From the NCBI RefSeq assembly GCF_017313275.1, contig NZ_JAFLNM010000001.1, positions 682,001-746,000 of the forward strand: DNA of 64,000 nt, given 5' to 3'. This stretch comes from Flagellimonas profundi (GTDB lineage: Bacteria; Bacteroidota; Bacteroidia; Flavobacteriales; Flavobacteriaceae). This document shows positions 9,596 through 18,051 of this stretch, one piece after another. The position numbers were made by a program, and so were the translations under genes. The first letter of the stretch is position 1. Each line of letters opens with the position of its first letter. The notes beneath the pieces are model-generated. The model was given only the letters and a program-made list of their open reading frames with translations, did no database searches and had not been told where the DNA came from.

Positions 9596-10370
9596 TTTTT
9601 TGCATCAGTGTTTTTAGCTTTTCCTGTCTGGCTTTTATTCTTCCAATGACATTTGATGTTCTCCCCATGTCCCCAATAAGGTAGTTTTCCATTCGTGGGG
9701 TCCTTAAAATTAGTTTATAATCAATAGTCATGTCCCTGTTATCTTTTATGGAGGCGATTTTTTTGTAAAAAGCCTGTGTATTCTCTTCGTTTATAACGAG
9801 ATTCCCGGTGTTTTGGTTCATTTTCCCTTCAGGGAAGTTATACATGATAGGTTCAAACTTATCCTCCACATATCGGGTAATGGAGGCAAAATCACTTTCA
9901 ATCTGCGCAAAATCGATATAATATTGCGAAAGTTCCTTGATGAGATTTTTGGCTTCCATATCTTTGAAGGTACCTGATGCCTTGGCCGATTCAAAAGATG
10001 TTGAGTAGCTTGTGGGAGTTGCAGAATAGTACAAAGGTTCCACATACTGCTGAAATTTGTCTATTCCCATGGTTTTTTGGGGATTTCTCAAATAGGTTAA
10101 AAGCGTGTCCAGGTACTCGGCCCTTTTGGTATGAAACAATTCATAGTATTCCAGCCTGTCCAGATCTTTTTCCATATCCTGAATCACATCTTCAAAAAAA
10201 TTGTTTTCCACAATTTTGGCTTTGCGCCTTTCATTCCAATTATTTATTTGCAAAGCGATCAAGATACCTACGACCACCAACACAATCTCTCCGATCGCAT
10301 ATTTCAGGTATTTTCCCATTTTTCCTTCTGAAATTAAGTTTTGGCGGATTCTTCTAAAGAACTTGATCAT
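9570..10370 (-). CDS. DUF6090 family membrane-anchored protein, copy 3
   Basis: The 266-residue paralogue begins MIKFFRRIRQNL, with the membrane span and ALQINNWNERRK signature at about 25-52 and a charged helical domain after it. The conserved patch of the outer domain reads STSFESAKASGTF here. It is the first gene of the minus-strand trio, and its 3' end overlaps copy 2. The three copies share a near-identical membrane anchor with divergent outer domains, consistent with a sensing or surface-interaction role, but no function is established. Confidence 0.8.
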   Translation of the reverse strand: MIKFFRRIRQNLISEGKMGKYLKYAIGEIVLVVVGILIALQINNWNERRKAKIVENNFFEDVIQDMEKDLDRLEYYELFHTKRAEYLDTLLTYLRNPQKTMGIDKFQQYVEPLYYSATPTSYSTSFESAKASGTFKDMEAKNLIKELSQYYIDFAQIESDFASITRYVEDKFEPIMYNFPEGKMNQNTGNLVINEENTQAFYKKIASIKDNRDMTIDYKLILRTPRMENYLIGDMGRTSNVIGRIKARQEKLKTLMQKIEQRDQTF

Positions 10371-10400
10371 TAGAGGCTGGTTTCTCTAAAGATATGATTT

Positions 10401-10499
10401 TTATGGAATTAGGTTGACAGCTCTCAAAAGTGGAACTCGAATGATTTGACAATCCAAGCTTTGTTCCATGGTACTCACTCGTGCATATCCAAAAACCAT
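10401..10499 (-). pseudogene. N-terminal scrap of a serine recombinase (resolvase/invertase)
   Basis: The residues MVFGYARVSTMEQSLDCQI match the start of the catalytic domain of small serine recombinases, where the YARVST serine is the nucleophile and the typical continuation is Q-xx-L. After DCQI the similarity stops and the frame ends 13 residues later. A functional recombinase needs about 180 residues, so this is a remnant. The frame continues upstream of the Met to 10649 but that part has no recognisable homology. Confidence 0.6.
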
Positions 10500-10892
10500 A
10501 ACCTGAAAGTTTAAATAAACGGTAGAATGTAAACTCTTTAGAATCAGTGGACTCGTTTCACTCGAAAAGTTCAATAAAACGGTGGGATTTTTACATGGAC
10601 ATAAGAACGATAAATTGGAATATGGTTTTGTCTGTACAACCACATTCAAATGCTCTCGCTGGTTGTTGCTTAATCAAGTTTTTTTATTGGAATCTGTAGG
10701 ATTTCCTAGTATATAAAAATTGAAGCTTTAATTTAACAAGTTGCAATTTTCATTGGACGCCTATACGTTGGATACTACATGTTTCATATTGGGGTGGGGA
10801 GATATTAGATCTTTCCCCATACCCGGTCATGCAAATACCGTCGCTTTTTGCGAATTGTTGTAAGTGGAATAATTTATTCGGGATAATATCGG
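10500..10892. other. Gene-free stretch between recombinase scrap and tRNA fragment
   Basis: I find no supportable gene here. The only structure is a hairpin near 10793-10831, in which GGGTGGGGA pairs with TCCCC-AT-ACCC across an AT bulge, with no T-run on either side. The stretch probably contains decayed sequence at the chromosomal side of the integration site. Confidence 0.5.
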
Positions 10893-10933
10893 GAAAATAA
10901 AAGCCATCCCACTGATATTCAATAGAATGGCTT
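10893..10933 (-). terminator. Terminator of the tRNA-Met gene
   Basis: On the minus strand AAGCCAT (10933-10927) pairs with ATGGCTT (10907-10901), followed by TTATTTTCCC. It lies just after the 3' end of the tRNA fragment, where a native tRNA terminator is expected. This supports the view that the left flank is the original chromosome downstream of the tRNA. Confidence 0.65.
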
Positions 10934-10942
10934 CTGTTTTAG

Positions 10943-10984
10943 TAGCGAGAGGGGGACTTGAACCCCCGGCCTCCGGGTTATGAA
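10943..10984 (-). mobile_element. Attachment site: 3' part of a tRNA-Met gene
   Basis: On the minus strand the sequence runs from an anticodon loop TTCATAA (anticodon CAT) through CCCGG and a 5-base variable region. The T arm follows (GGGGG, TTCAAGT, CCCCC), then the acceptor strand TCTCGCT plus discriminator A. The 5' side is wrong: the bases before the loop (CAGGA) do not pair with CCCGG, and there is no D arm or 5' acceptor strand. This is therefore not a working tRNA but the duplicated 3' part left when a tyrosine recombinase inserts into a tRNA gene. The integrase gene starts 174 bases away. Crossover probably lies in or near the anticodon loop. Confidence 0.8.
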
Positions 10985-11101
10985 TCCTGAGTCTTTTGAA
11001 TCCATTTGGGCTTATTTGATTTGATAATCAATTGTTTATAAGATATTTAAGGATGTTCAATTTTTATTCAAAGCCATAAAAATTCATATTAAAACATGAT
11101 T

Positions 11102-11123
11102 TGTTGTACATATGTTGTACATA
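11102..11123. repeat. Perfect tandem repeat upstream of the integrase
   Basis: TGTTGTACATA is repeated twice without a gap, each unit containing the palindrome TGTACA. It ends 34 bases before the integrase ATG and just upstream of TATCTTTA, a near match to the -7 element. This position fits an operator controlling int, or an arm-type integrase or excisionase binding site. Confidence 0.6.
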
Positions 11124-11157
11124 GATTTCGTATCTTTATAAGGCAAAAAATAACACT

Positions 11158-12369
11158 ATGGCGACTGTAAAGATAGTATTACGCAAGAATTATCAGAAGA
11201 AGGACGGGACTTTCCCAATTGCCCTACGAATAACAAAAGATAGAAAGTCCAAGTTCCTTTTTACAGGTGAGTACATTCTTGAAAAGGATTGGGACCAAAC
11301 AAAGGGGTTGGCTAAAAAAAGTCATCCTAATTCTTCACGCCTTAATAACATGCTTTTGAAAAAGATTACTGAAGCGCATGACATGGCTTTGGAAATTGAA
11401 TCAAGCGAAAAAAAGCAATCTGTAGCTACAATCACTAAAAAGATTGTGGGAGAGGATAAATATGATTTTTTCAAAGTAAGTGAGGTTTTTTTGGCGAATC
11501 TCCTAAAAAGAAAAAAGTTCAATCAACAATACAATCAAGAAAAGAGGTTGGAGATTTTTAAAACTTATTTAGGGCGAAAAGAGCTTTCCTTTACCGATTT
11601 GGACGTCACCTTATTGAAAAGGTTCGAGGCATATCTTCTTTATGAACGAAAAGTCGCTCCAAGAACGGCGATAAACTATTTAATGCTTATCCGCACCATT
11701 TATAATTTTGCCCGAAAGGAATATCATGTTGATGATAGGAACTACCCATTTGGAAAAGGTAAAATACAGATTAAGTTTCCTGAAAGCGAAAAAATCGGAT
11801 TGAACAAGGAAGAGGTTCAATTACTTGAAACCGCAGACAATTTGACAAAAGCACAGCTTCATGCGGTGTACGTATGGCTAACGAGCTTTTACTTTGCGGG
11901 TGTTCGGGTTGCTGATGTCATAAAACTAAAATGGTCCGACTTTAAAGATAATCGCTTATATTATCGTATGGGGAAGAACAGGAAACTTGTCTCATTGGTC
12001 GTTCCCGATAAGACCAAAGAAATTCTTAAGTATTTTGAGGCTCAAAAGAGGGGGAAGGATGATTTGGTTTTTCCTTTTTTAAAAGGCACCAATTTGAAAG
12101 ATGACAAAAGAGTAGCAACTAGGGTTAAAACCGTAACCCGAAATTTAAACCGGCGATTGCAAATCGTTGGAGAAAAACTGGGTATTGAGAAAAAACTATC
12201 TATGCATATAGCCCGTCATAGCTTTGGAAACATTTCTGGCGATAAAATACCTATTCAAATGCTTCAAAAACTGTATCGTCATTCTTCGATTACAACAACG
12301 GTTAACTATCAATCGAATTTCATGCACAAAGAAACCGATGATGCCTTAGAAAAGGTAGTAAACTTTTAA
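11158..12369 (+). CDS. Tyrosine recombinase / integrase (Bacteroidota SAM_5 type)
   Basis: The complete 403-residue protein has an N-terminal Arm-binding region (1-90, opening with TVKIVLRKNYQKKDGT), a SAM-like core-binding domain (about 105-205) and the catalytic domain (about 215-400). The expected catalytic set is visible: Arg250 in FAGVRVADV, His350-x-x-Arg353 in HIARHSFGN, His375 in YRHSSITT and the nucleophile Tyr384 in TVNYQS. The usual L-G-H triplet reads Y-R-H here. It would integrate and, with an accessory protein, excise the element at the adjacent tRNA-Met site. A tandem 11-base repeat lies just upstream. Confidence 0.92.
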   Translation: MATVKIVLRKNYQKKDGTFPIALRITKDRKSKFLFTGEYILEKDWDQTKGLAKKSHPNSSRLNNMLLKKITEAHDMALEIESSEKKQSVATITKKIVGEDKYDFFKVSEVFLANLLKRKKFNQQYNQEKRLEIFKTYLGRKELSFTDLDVTLLKRFEAYLLYERKVAPRTAINYLMLIRTIYNFARKEYHVDDRNYPFGKGKIQIKFPESEKIGLNKEEVQLLETADNLTKAQLHAVYVWLTSFYFAGVRVADVIKLKWSDFKDNRLYYRMGKNRKLVSLVVPDKTKEILKYFEAQKRGKDDLVFPFLKGTNLKDDKRVATRVKTVTRNLNRRLQIVGEKLGIEKKLSMHIARHSFGNISGDKIPIQMLQKLYRHSSITTTVNYQSNFMHKETDDALEKVVNF

Positions 12370-12457
12370 GAACATCCAGTAGTTCGGGTATTTTGTCGAA
12401 AGATTTGAATACAATTGGATTATTAGGGTACCTTGTACTTTTCTATAATTGTATTCG

Positions 12458-12727
12458 ATGCAAGTAGTTTGCCTACAAGAAGAAGCTTTCTATGCCTTGT
12501 TTGACAAGGTAGTGGAATATTTAGAGCAAAAAAGAGCTGATAAGCCAGAAAAATGGATTGACGGCGAGGAAGCAATGTTTCATCTCAAAATAAAATCCAC
12601 CACCACTTTGCAAAAACTGCGGGACGAGGGTAAAATCAGGTTTTCCCAACCTCAAAAGAAAGTAATTCTGTACGATCGGGATTCTATTAATGAATATATC
12701 GAGGCACACGTTCGTGAAACTTTTTAG
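12458..12727 (+). CDS. Helix-turn-helix excisionase-like DNA-binding protein
   Basis: The 89-residue protein (ATG at 12458 preferred over the TTG nine bases earlier) has a helical N-terminus followed by a winged HTH of the excisionase/MerR-like type. The signature is WIDGEEAMFHLKIKSTTTLQ, then KLRDEGKI and a predicted wing ending ILYDRDSINEYI. Placement 88 bases after the integrase and ahead of cargo is the usual spot for a directionality factor in Bacteroidota elements. It could alternatively be a plain transcriptional regulator of the element. Confidence 0.75.
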   Translation: MQVVCLQEEAFYALFDKVVEYLEQKRADKPEKWIDGEEAMFHLKIKSTTTLQKLRDEGKIRFSQPQKKVILYDRDSINEYIEAHVRETF

Positions 12728-12729
12728 CC

Positions 12730-13023
12730 ATGGAAGAAAATATAAAAATTGATGAGGAGTATAAAAAGGCATTCAATCTTGGATATGAATTGGCGAAAGA
12801 GTTGAATCTAAAAACTCCGATGTTCAAAAGTGTCGTGCCGACCGACGATCACATGAATGCTGTGCAAGCAGGAATGATGCAATACAGTAACGAACTAAAT
12901 AAAAATCTACATAAAGGAAATGTCCAACATCAGGAATCAAATGTAAAACCACAAAATATTGCCAGTGTTCAATCAAACAAGAATAATAAGGATATGGGAA
13001 AAGGATTGGACTTTTCCAATTGA
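12730..13023 (+). CDS. Hypothetical protein of the integration module (97 aa)
   Basis: Starting two bases after the excisionase-like stop, this 97-residue protein is hydrophilic: a helical first half (EEYKKAFNLGYELAKELNL), a middle with AVQAGMMQYSNE, and an Asn/Gln/Lys-rich, probably disordered tail ending GLDFSN. No known domain is evident. Tight coupling to the HTH gene suggests it helps recombination or regulates it, but that is context only. Confidence 0.6.
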   Translation: MEENIKIDEEYKKAFNLGYELAKELNLKTPMFKSVVPTDDHMNAVQAGMMQYSNELNKNLHKGNVQHQESNVKPQNIASVQSNKNNKDMGKGLDFSN

Positions 13024-13187
13024 GAAGACCATTGCTCAATACCCTTTATCCTGAATTGAAAAATGATGAATCCGTATGGTAGTTGGAATTGGTAAAAAGG
13101 TTATTTCTTAAGTTTTGACGCAAAAGCGTAGACTACCAATTCTTCAGTCTTTCCAGTTTTTGCATAGGCGTTGCATCGATTTTTTTA

Positions 13188-13195
13188 TATTTTTG
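13188..13195 (+). promoter_or_regulatory. Bacteroidota -7 element for the metal-efflux operon
   Basis: TATTTTTG fits TAnnTTTG exactly and lies only four bases before the GTG start of the DUF6660 gene, so transcription would begin at or next to the start codon. No well-spaced -33 TTTG is evident. Either the message is nearly leaderless, or the true start lies further in. Confidence 0.4.
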
Positions 13196-13199
13196 TACC

Positions 13200-13508
13200 G
13201 TGAAATTTTTAACAATCATATTGTCCTTTTACTTTTTGGCGCTCAATGTAGTGCCCTGTGGCGATTCGGGCAAAGCTAAAGATGACGCCCAGGTCGTTTC
13301 GGTAATGGACTATGATGGCAATCACGACCAAGATTGTGAGCTGTGTTCACCATTCTGCCAGTGCCATTGTTGCCACGTGCATACAATTGATTTTGATATA
13401 GCCGAATTTCAACCGCTTCAATCCGTGATTTCTCAAGAAAACTTTGCCCATTTTGATAGCCTTGGCAAAGATTTTGCCCTTTCCCTTTACCAACCCCCTC
13501 AAGTATAA
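13200..13508 (+). CDS. DUF6660 family exported Cys/His-rich protein
   Basis: The 102-residue protein (GTG start) opens with a signal-peptide-like segment FLTIILSFYFLALNVVPC. A dense metal-ligand stretch around residues 43-61 follows, with HDQDCELC and CQCHCCHVH: six cysteines and several histidines within about 20 residues. In Bacteroidota such small proteins commonly precede CzcA/CusA-type pumps, as here. It probably binds metal in the periplasm or membrane face, either as a chaperone for the pump or as a sensor. This role is inferred from composition and neighbourhood. Confidence 0.7.
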   Translation: MKFLTIILSFYFLALNVVPCGDSGKAKDDAQVVSVMDYDGNHDQDCELCSPFCQCHCCHVHTIDFDIAEFQPLQSVISQENFAHFDSLGKDFALSLYQPPQV

Positions 13509-13521
13509 TTCAGTTTTTTTA

Positions 13522-13565
13522 AGGATAGCTCTATCCTATCGTGATGCTTTCAACGTAAGCATCAC
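13522..13565. other. Two perfect hairpins between the DUF6660 and czcA genes
   Basis: AGGATAG-CT-CTATCCT (13522-13537) and GTGATGCTT-(7)-AAGCATCAC (13541-13565) stand side by side. Neither is followed by a T-run, so they look more like regulatory or mRNA-processing structures than terminators. Confidence 0.45.
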
Positions 13566-13625
13566 ATTCTAAATGCATTGCATCTCATTGCATTGCGATG
13601 TTTAAACTGAATTAATACTTTTTCT

Positions 13626-16600
13626 ATGATTAACAAAATCATTTCATTTTCCATAAACAACAAATTTATAATCGGTTTGTTTATGGTTGCCCTAATAGGC
13701 ACCGGAATATGGTCTATGGCCACTATAAATCTGGGTTCTGTACCTGATATTACCAACAACCAAGTACAGGTTATTACCGTTGCCCCAAATTTAGGTACTG
13801 AAGATATTGAGCAATTCGTGACCTATCCCGTAGAATTGGCAATGGCAAACCTTCCTGACGTTATCGAGCTGCGTTCGGTATCCCGTTTTGGATTGTCAGT
13901 TGTTACCATTGTCTTTAAGGATGAAGCAGGTACCTATCTGCCCCGGCAATTGGTGCAGGAGAAATTAGCTGAAGTTGCTGAAGAAATTCCCGAAGGTTTT
14001 GGTACACCATTTATGGCACCCATAACTACAGGTTTGGGAGAAATCTTTCAATATACCTTAAAAGTCGAGGAGGGCTACGAAGACAAATACGATGCTATGG
14101 AGCTTCGTACCATTCAGGACTGGCTGGTAAAAAGGCAAATGGCCCTAGTGCCCGGCGTAGTGGAAGTAAACGCGTTTGGTGGGTATGTCAAACAGTATGA
14201 AGTTGCCCTAAATCCCGATAAGCTAAAGAGCTTTGGCATCACGATGGGCCAGGTATTCGAGGCACTTCAAAAAAATAATGCAAATACCGGAGGTGCCTAT
14301 ATTGAAAAAAATCATCAAGCCAATTTTATTCGGGGCGAAGGACTCGCAAGAAGTCTTGAAGACCTAAAAAATACCGTGGTCACGACTCAAAACGGGACCC
14401 CCATACTGGTAAGCGATGTTGCAGAAAAAGTAGGCTATGGCAACCAGGTGCGCTATGGCGCCTTTACACAGGACGGGCACGAAAGCGTGGGCGGGCAGAT
14501 TTTGATGCTCAAGGGCGAGAGCCCGAGCAATGTCATCGAAAATGTGGAAGGGCGAATCGCTGAAATACAAAAATCACTTCCCGAAGGCGTTACTATAGAA
14601 CCTTTTCTTTCACGAAGTGAACTTATAGCGCGAACTACCAGTACCGTAAAGAAGAACCTCGTGGAAGGCGCGTTGATCGTGATTTTTGTACTTGTCCTGC
14701 TATTGGGTAGTTTTCGTGGGGGCCTTATTACGGCATCGGTCATCCCGCTTTCATTGTTGTTTGCATTCATATTGATGAGGCAGTTCGGCGTTTGGGCAAA
14801 TCTGATGAGCCTTGGTGCCATCGACTTCGGTATCATTGTAGACGGGGCCGTCATCATTGTGGAAGGTATGGTGCACCATATACAGATGCGGCTGAAAAAA
14901 TCCAAGGCCGTATTTACGCAAGTAGAGATGGACGAACTGGCCTATGAATCGGGCAGTACAATGATGAACTCGGCCTTTTTCGGTCAATTGATTATCCTGA
15001 TTGTTTTTACCCCTATCCTCTTCCTTACTGGAATAGAAGGCAAAATGTTCCGTCCAATGGCCTTCACCTTCGGTTTTGCCGTTTTGGGGGCAATTATATT
15101 GTGCCTCACCTACGTGCCGATGATTTCCGCCCTGTTCCTACGTCCCGCCAAAAACCCAGACCACTGGTTCGCCAAGTTTGAACATAAGATTGAAGGTTTC
15201 AGCGATAAAATTATGGCAACCTTGCACAAGGGGTATCAACCGCTGTTGAATTTTGCTCTACGGTTCAAGGCTGGTGTAGTGTTGGGCGCCGTCGCCCTAT
15301 TTGCCATTGCGGTATTTATATTCAGTGGTATGGGGGGTGAGTTTATTCCTAAACTCGATGAGGGCGATATAGCGATGCAGGCCCTTATAAAACCTGGAAG
15401 CAGCCTAACGGAATCCATTGAAGCTTCCAAAAAACTACAAAACCTGGTAAATGAATTTCCAGAGGTCAAGACAATGATTTCAAGGATTGGAGTTGCCGAA
15501 ATCCCTACGGATCCGATGCCAATGGATATCGCCGATAGCTATGTTATCCTAGAAAAGGATAAAAGTAAATGGACGAGTGCCGATAGTAAAGAAGAATTGA
15601 TAGAAAAGATAAAGGAGAAAATATCGGTCATCCCGGGGGTGAACTTCGTGTTCACCCAACCGGTCGAGCTGCGGTTCAACGAGTTGCTAACCGGAGTAAG
15701 GGAAGATGTAGCCATAAAACTCTATGGAGAAGATTTGGACATTCTGGCTGAAAAAGCCAACGAAATGGCATCCATAATTCAGACCGTGCCGGGTGCCGGT
15801 GATGTAAGGGCAGAGGCCACTAGCGGTTTGCCTCAAATGACCGTTGTCTATAATCGTGCGAAAATGGCACAGTACGGAGTTACAATTGAAAAGCTCAATG
15901 ATTACGTGAGCGCGGCCTTTGCCGGTGAAGCGGCCAGTGTCATCTTTGAAGGGGAAAAACGGTTTGAAGTGGTAATACGATTGGCGGAAGCCTATCGTAA
16001 GAACATTGACAATCTTAAAAACCTGTACATCGATTTACCCAATGGCAACCAAGTTCCATTAAAAGAGGTTGCGGATATTAGTTATAAACCGGGGCCGATG
16101 CAGATATCGCGTGATAATACCTATAGAAGGATTTATGTTGGTGTAAACGTTAGGGGCAGGGACGTTAAGTCAATGGTCGAGGAAATACAGGCAAAACTTG
16201 ATGAACAACTGGAACTGCCTCCTGGGTACTATATTACCTATGGTGGTTCATTTGAGAATTTACAGCGTGCAACAGACCGTCTTATGGTGGTGGTACCCAT
16301 TGCCCTGGTATTGATTTTTATCCTACTGTACTTTGCCTTGAAATCATTTTCACAATCGGTGATGATATATATGGCAGTACCGTTGGCAGCTATTGGTGGG
16401 GTCTTTGCCCTTTGGTTACGTGGTATGCCCTTCAGTATCTCGGCCGGAGTGGGATTCATCGTACTCTTTGGCGTGGCCGTCCTCAATGGACTAGTGCTCA
16501 TCAACAAATTCAACGATTTAAAAGAAGAAGGAATGACAAATATCAAAAAACGCATCGAAGAGGCCACCCACGAGAGATTGAGGCCAATATTGCTTACGGC

Positions 16601-18035
16601 TACGGCAGCCATTATGGGTTTTGTGCCAATGGCGGTCTCCACGTCGGGGGGTGCTGAAGTACAAAGACCGTTGGCCACTGTGGTAATTGGCGGTTTGATT
16701 ACGGCCACCTTGTTGACACTTGTGGTGGTGCCCGTCCTCTACAACTGGCTCGAGAGCAGAAAGCAGCGCAAACAATCCGACAACGGAGATACCGGATATG
16801 TAAAGAACAGTCTGCCTATGCTCGGGATTCTACTTGCCGTAAGTGGTTTTTTGTCATCGGGTACGGTGGTTGCCCAAGAACCTGATCCTGTCCAGACCCT
16901 TACCCTGCAACAGGCCGTTGACAAAGCCAGGGAGTATTACCCAACCTTAAAACAGGGCGAGGCCTTCATTGCACGGGAGAAGGCCTTAAGGGGCACAAGC
17001 TTCGATTTGGGGAACACCCAAGTATTTACCGGTAAGGAAGAAACGGGCAGCGGTGTGCCCGGCGTTCAGACCGTGATTGGTGTTCAACAGGGAAATATCG
17101 ATCTACTGTCGGGCTTTTCCAAATCCAAGTTTTTCAAGGAAAGGGTAGCCTTGGGAGAAAAACTGTATGAGCTCAGCGAACAGCAATTGGTACGCAATGT
17201 GATGCTGGCCTACAACCAGATACAGTACAATACCGCCCAGCTGCGCTTTGCCGAGCGCCTTGACAGCGTCTATACAGACTTTGAATCGGCCGCAAAGCTG
17301 CGGTACGATACCGGTGAGACGGGAAAATTGGAATACATTGCGGCCTCTTCGGAATACCAGCAGATACAGGTACTCAGGCAACAGGCCTACGATGATATCG
17401 AGATTGCCAAAAGGCAGCTGAAGCAATATCTGGGCATTAATGACCCCATCGACATAGCTGACGAACCTTTTACCGCTTGGGCGGAAAGGTTTCTGGATTC
17501 ACCCTCGGAGAATATAAATAAGAACCCTTTGTTACAGTTTGCCGAACAGAATGTGGCCGTAAGCGAAGCCAATGTAGAGGTAGAGAGATCACAGTTCCTG
17601 CCCAAGTTCAACCTAACCTATGGAAGGCAAACAGTTGACGACGTTTCAGGCTTTAACACCTATCAAGTGGGAATAAGTATTCCCCTGTGGTTCTTACCGC
17701 AAAAGAACAGGGTGAAAGCGGCAAAGGCCGATGCGATTTTGGCCGAGAGCCAATACCTTGAACAGAAGGCGATGACCGAAAGCACGTTGGCCCAATTGGT
17801 TAAGGCTCTGGAAAAAACCCAAAAAAGTCTTGAGTATTACGAAAAAGGGGCACTGCGGTTGGCCGATGAACAAATTGCCACGGCAGAACTGGCATCCCGG
17901 GAAGGCGAGATAGACTATGTAAACTATATCACTATCCTTAATAGTGCCATACGCATAAAACAGAACCACTTACAATTTATAAATCAGTATAACCAGCAGG
18001 CCATTGAAATTCAATATCAACTGGGCAACCTATAA
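13626..18035 (+). CDS. czcA: CzcA-type RND pump fused to CzcC/TolC-type outer-membrane factor
   Basis: This single 1,469-residue chain contains a heavy-metal RND transporter (about 1-1050). It includes the transmembrane proton-relay motif DFGIIVDGAVIIVEG near 400-413, and the porter domain begins QVQVITVAPNLG. A second hydrophobic leader (about 1060-1085) then introduces an outer-membrane efflux protein domain (about 1090-1469, two OEP repeats, TLTLQQAVDKAREYYPTL). CzcA normally has about 1,040 residues and CzcC about 420, so two subunits of the tripartite Cus/Czc pump are joined. The frame is intact and the arrangement recurs in Bacteroidota. Protons drive export of Zn, Co, Cd, Cu or Ag; the precise metal is not decidable here. 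Confidence 0.9.
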   Translation: MINKIISFSINNKFIIGLFMVALIGTGIWSMATINLGSVPDITNNQVQVITVAPNLGTEDIEQFVTYPVELAMANLPDVIELRSVSRFGLSVVTIVFKDEAGTYLPRQLVQEKLAEVAEEIPEGFGTPFMAPITTGLGEIFQYTLKVEEGYEDKYDAMELRTIQDWLVKRQMALVPGVVEVNAFGGYVKQYEVALNPDKLKSFGITMGQVFEALQKNNANTGGAYIEKNHQANFIRGEGLARSLEDLKNTVVTTQNGTPILVSDVAEKVGYGNQVRYGAFTQDGHESVGGQILMLKGESPSNVIENVEGRIAEIQKSLPEGVTIEPFLSRSELIARTTSTVKKNLVEGALIVIFVLVLLLGSFRGGLITASVIPLSLLFAFILMRQFGVWANLMSLGAIDFGIIVDGAVIIVEGMVHHIQMRLKKSKAVFTQVEMDELAYESGSTMMNSAFFGQLIILIVFTPILFLTGIEGKMFRPMAFTFGFAVLGAIILCLTYVPMISALFLRPAKNPDHWFAKFEHKIEGFSDKIMATLHKGYQPLLNFALRFKAGVVLGAVALFAIAVFIFSGMGGEFIPKLDEGDIAMQALIKPGSSLTESIEASKKLQNLVNEFPEVKTMISRIGVAEIPTDPMPMDIADSYVILEKDKSKWTSADSKEELIEKIKEKISVIPGVNFVFTQPVELRFNELLTGVREDVAIKLYGEDLDILAEKANEMASIIQTVPGAGDVRAEATSGLPQMTVVYNRAKMAQYGVTIEKLNDYVSAAFAGEAASVIFEGEKRFEVVIRLAEAYRKNIDNLKNLYIDLPNGNQVPLKEVADISYKPGPMQISRDNTYRRIYVGVNVRGRDVKSMVEEIQAKLDEQLELPPGYYITYGGSFENLQRATDRLMVVVPIALVLIFILLYFALKSFSQSVMIYMAVPLAAIGGVFALWLRGMPFSISAGVGFIVLFGVAVLNGLVLINKFNDLKEEGMTNIKKRIEEATHERLRPILLTATAAIMGFVPMAVSTSGGAEVQRPLATVVIGGLITATLLTLVVVPVLYNWLESRKQRKQSDNGDTGYVKNSLPMLGILLAVSGFLSSGTVVAQEPDPVQTLTLQQAVDKAREYYPTLKQGEAFIAREKALRGTSFDLGNTQVFTGKEETGSGVPGVQTVIGVQQGNIDLLSGFSKSKFFKERVALGEKLYELSEQQLVRNVMLAYNQIQYNTAQLRFAERLDSVYTDFESAAKLRYDTGETGKLEYIAASSEYQQIQVLRQQAYDDIEIAKRQLKQYLGINDPIDIADEPFTAWAERFLDSPSENINKNPLLQFAEQNVAVSEANVEVERSQFLPKFNLTYGRQTVDDVSGFNTYQVGISIPLWFLPQKNRVKAAKADAILAESQYLEQKAMTESTLAQLVKALEKTQKSLEYYEKGALRLADEQIATAELASREGEIDYVNYITILNSAIRIKQNHLQFINQYNQQAIEIQYQLGNL

Positions 18036-18051
18036 TTTAAAAGAAAAAGAA

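Noticed and set aside
10943..11020. Complete tRNA-Met gene
   Set aside because: The 3' half is perfect but the 5' anticodon stem strand does not pair and no D arm or 5' acceptor strand follows; it is a fragment.
13626..18035. Missing stop or frameshift joining two separate genes (czcA and czcC)
   Set aside because: The frame is clean for 1,469 codons and the fused order is common in Bacteroidota, so it is a real fusion.
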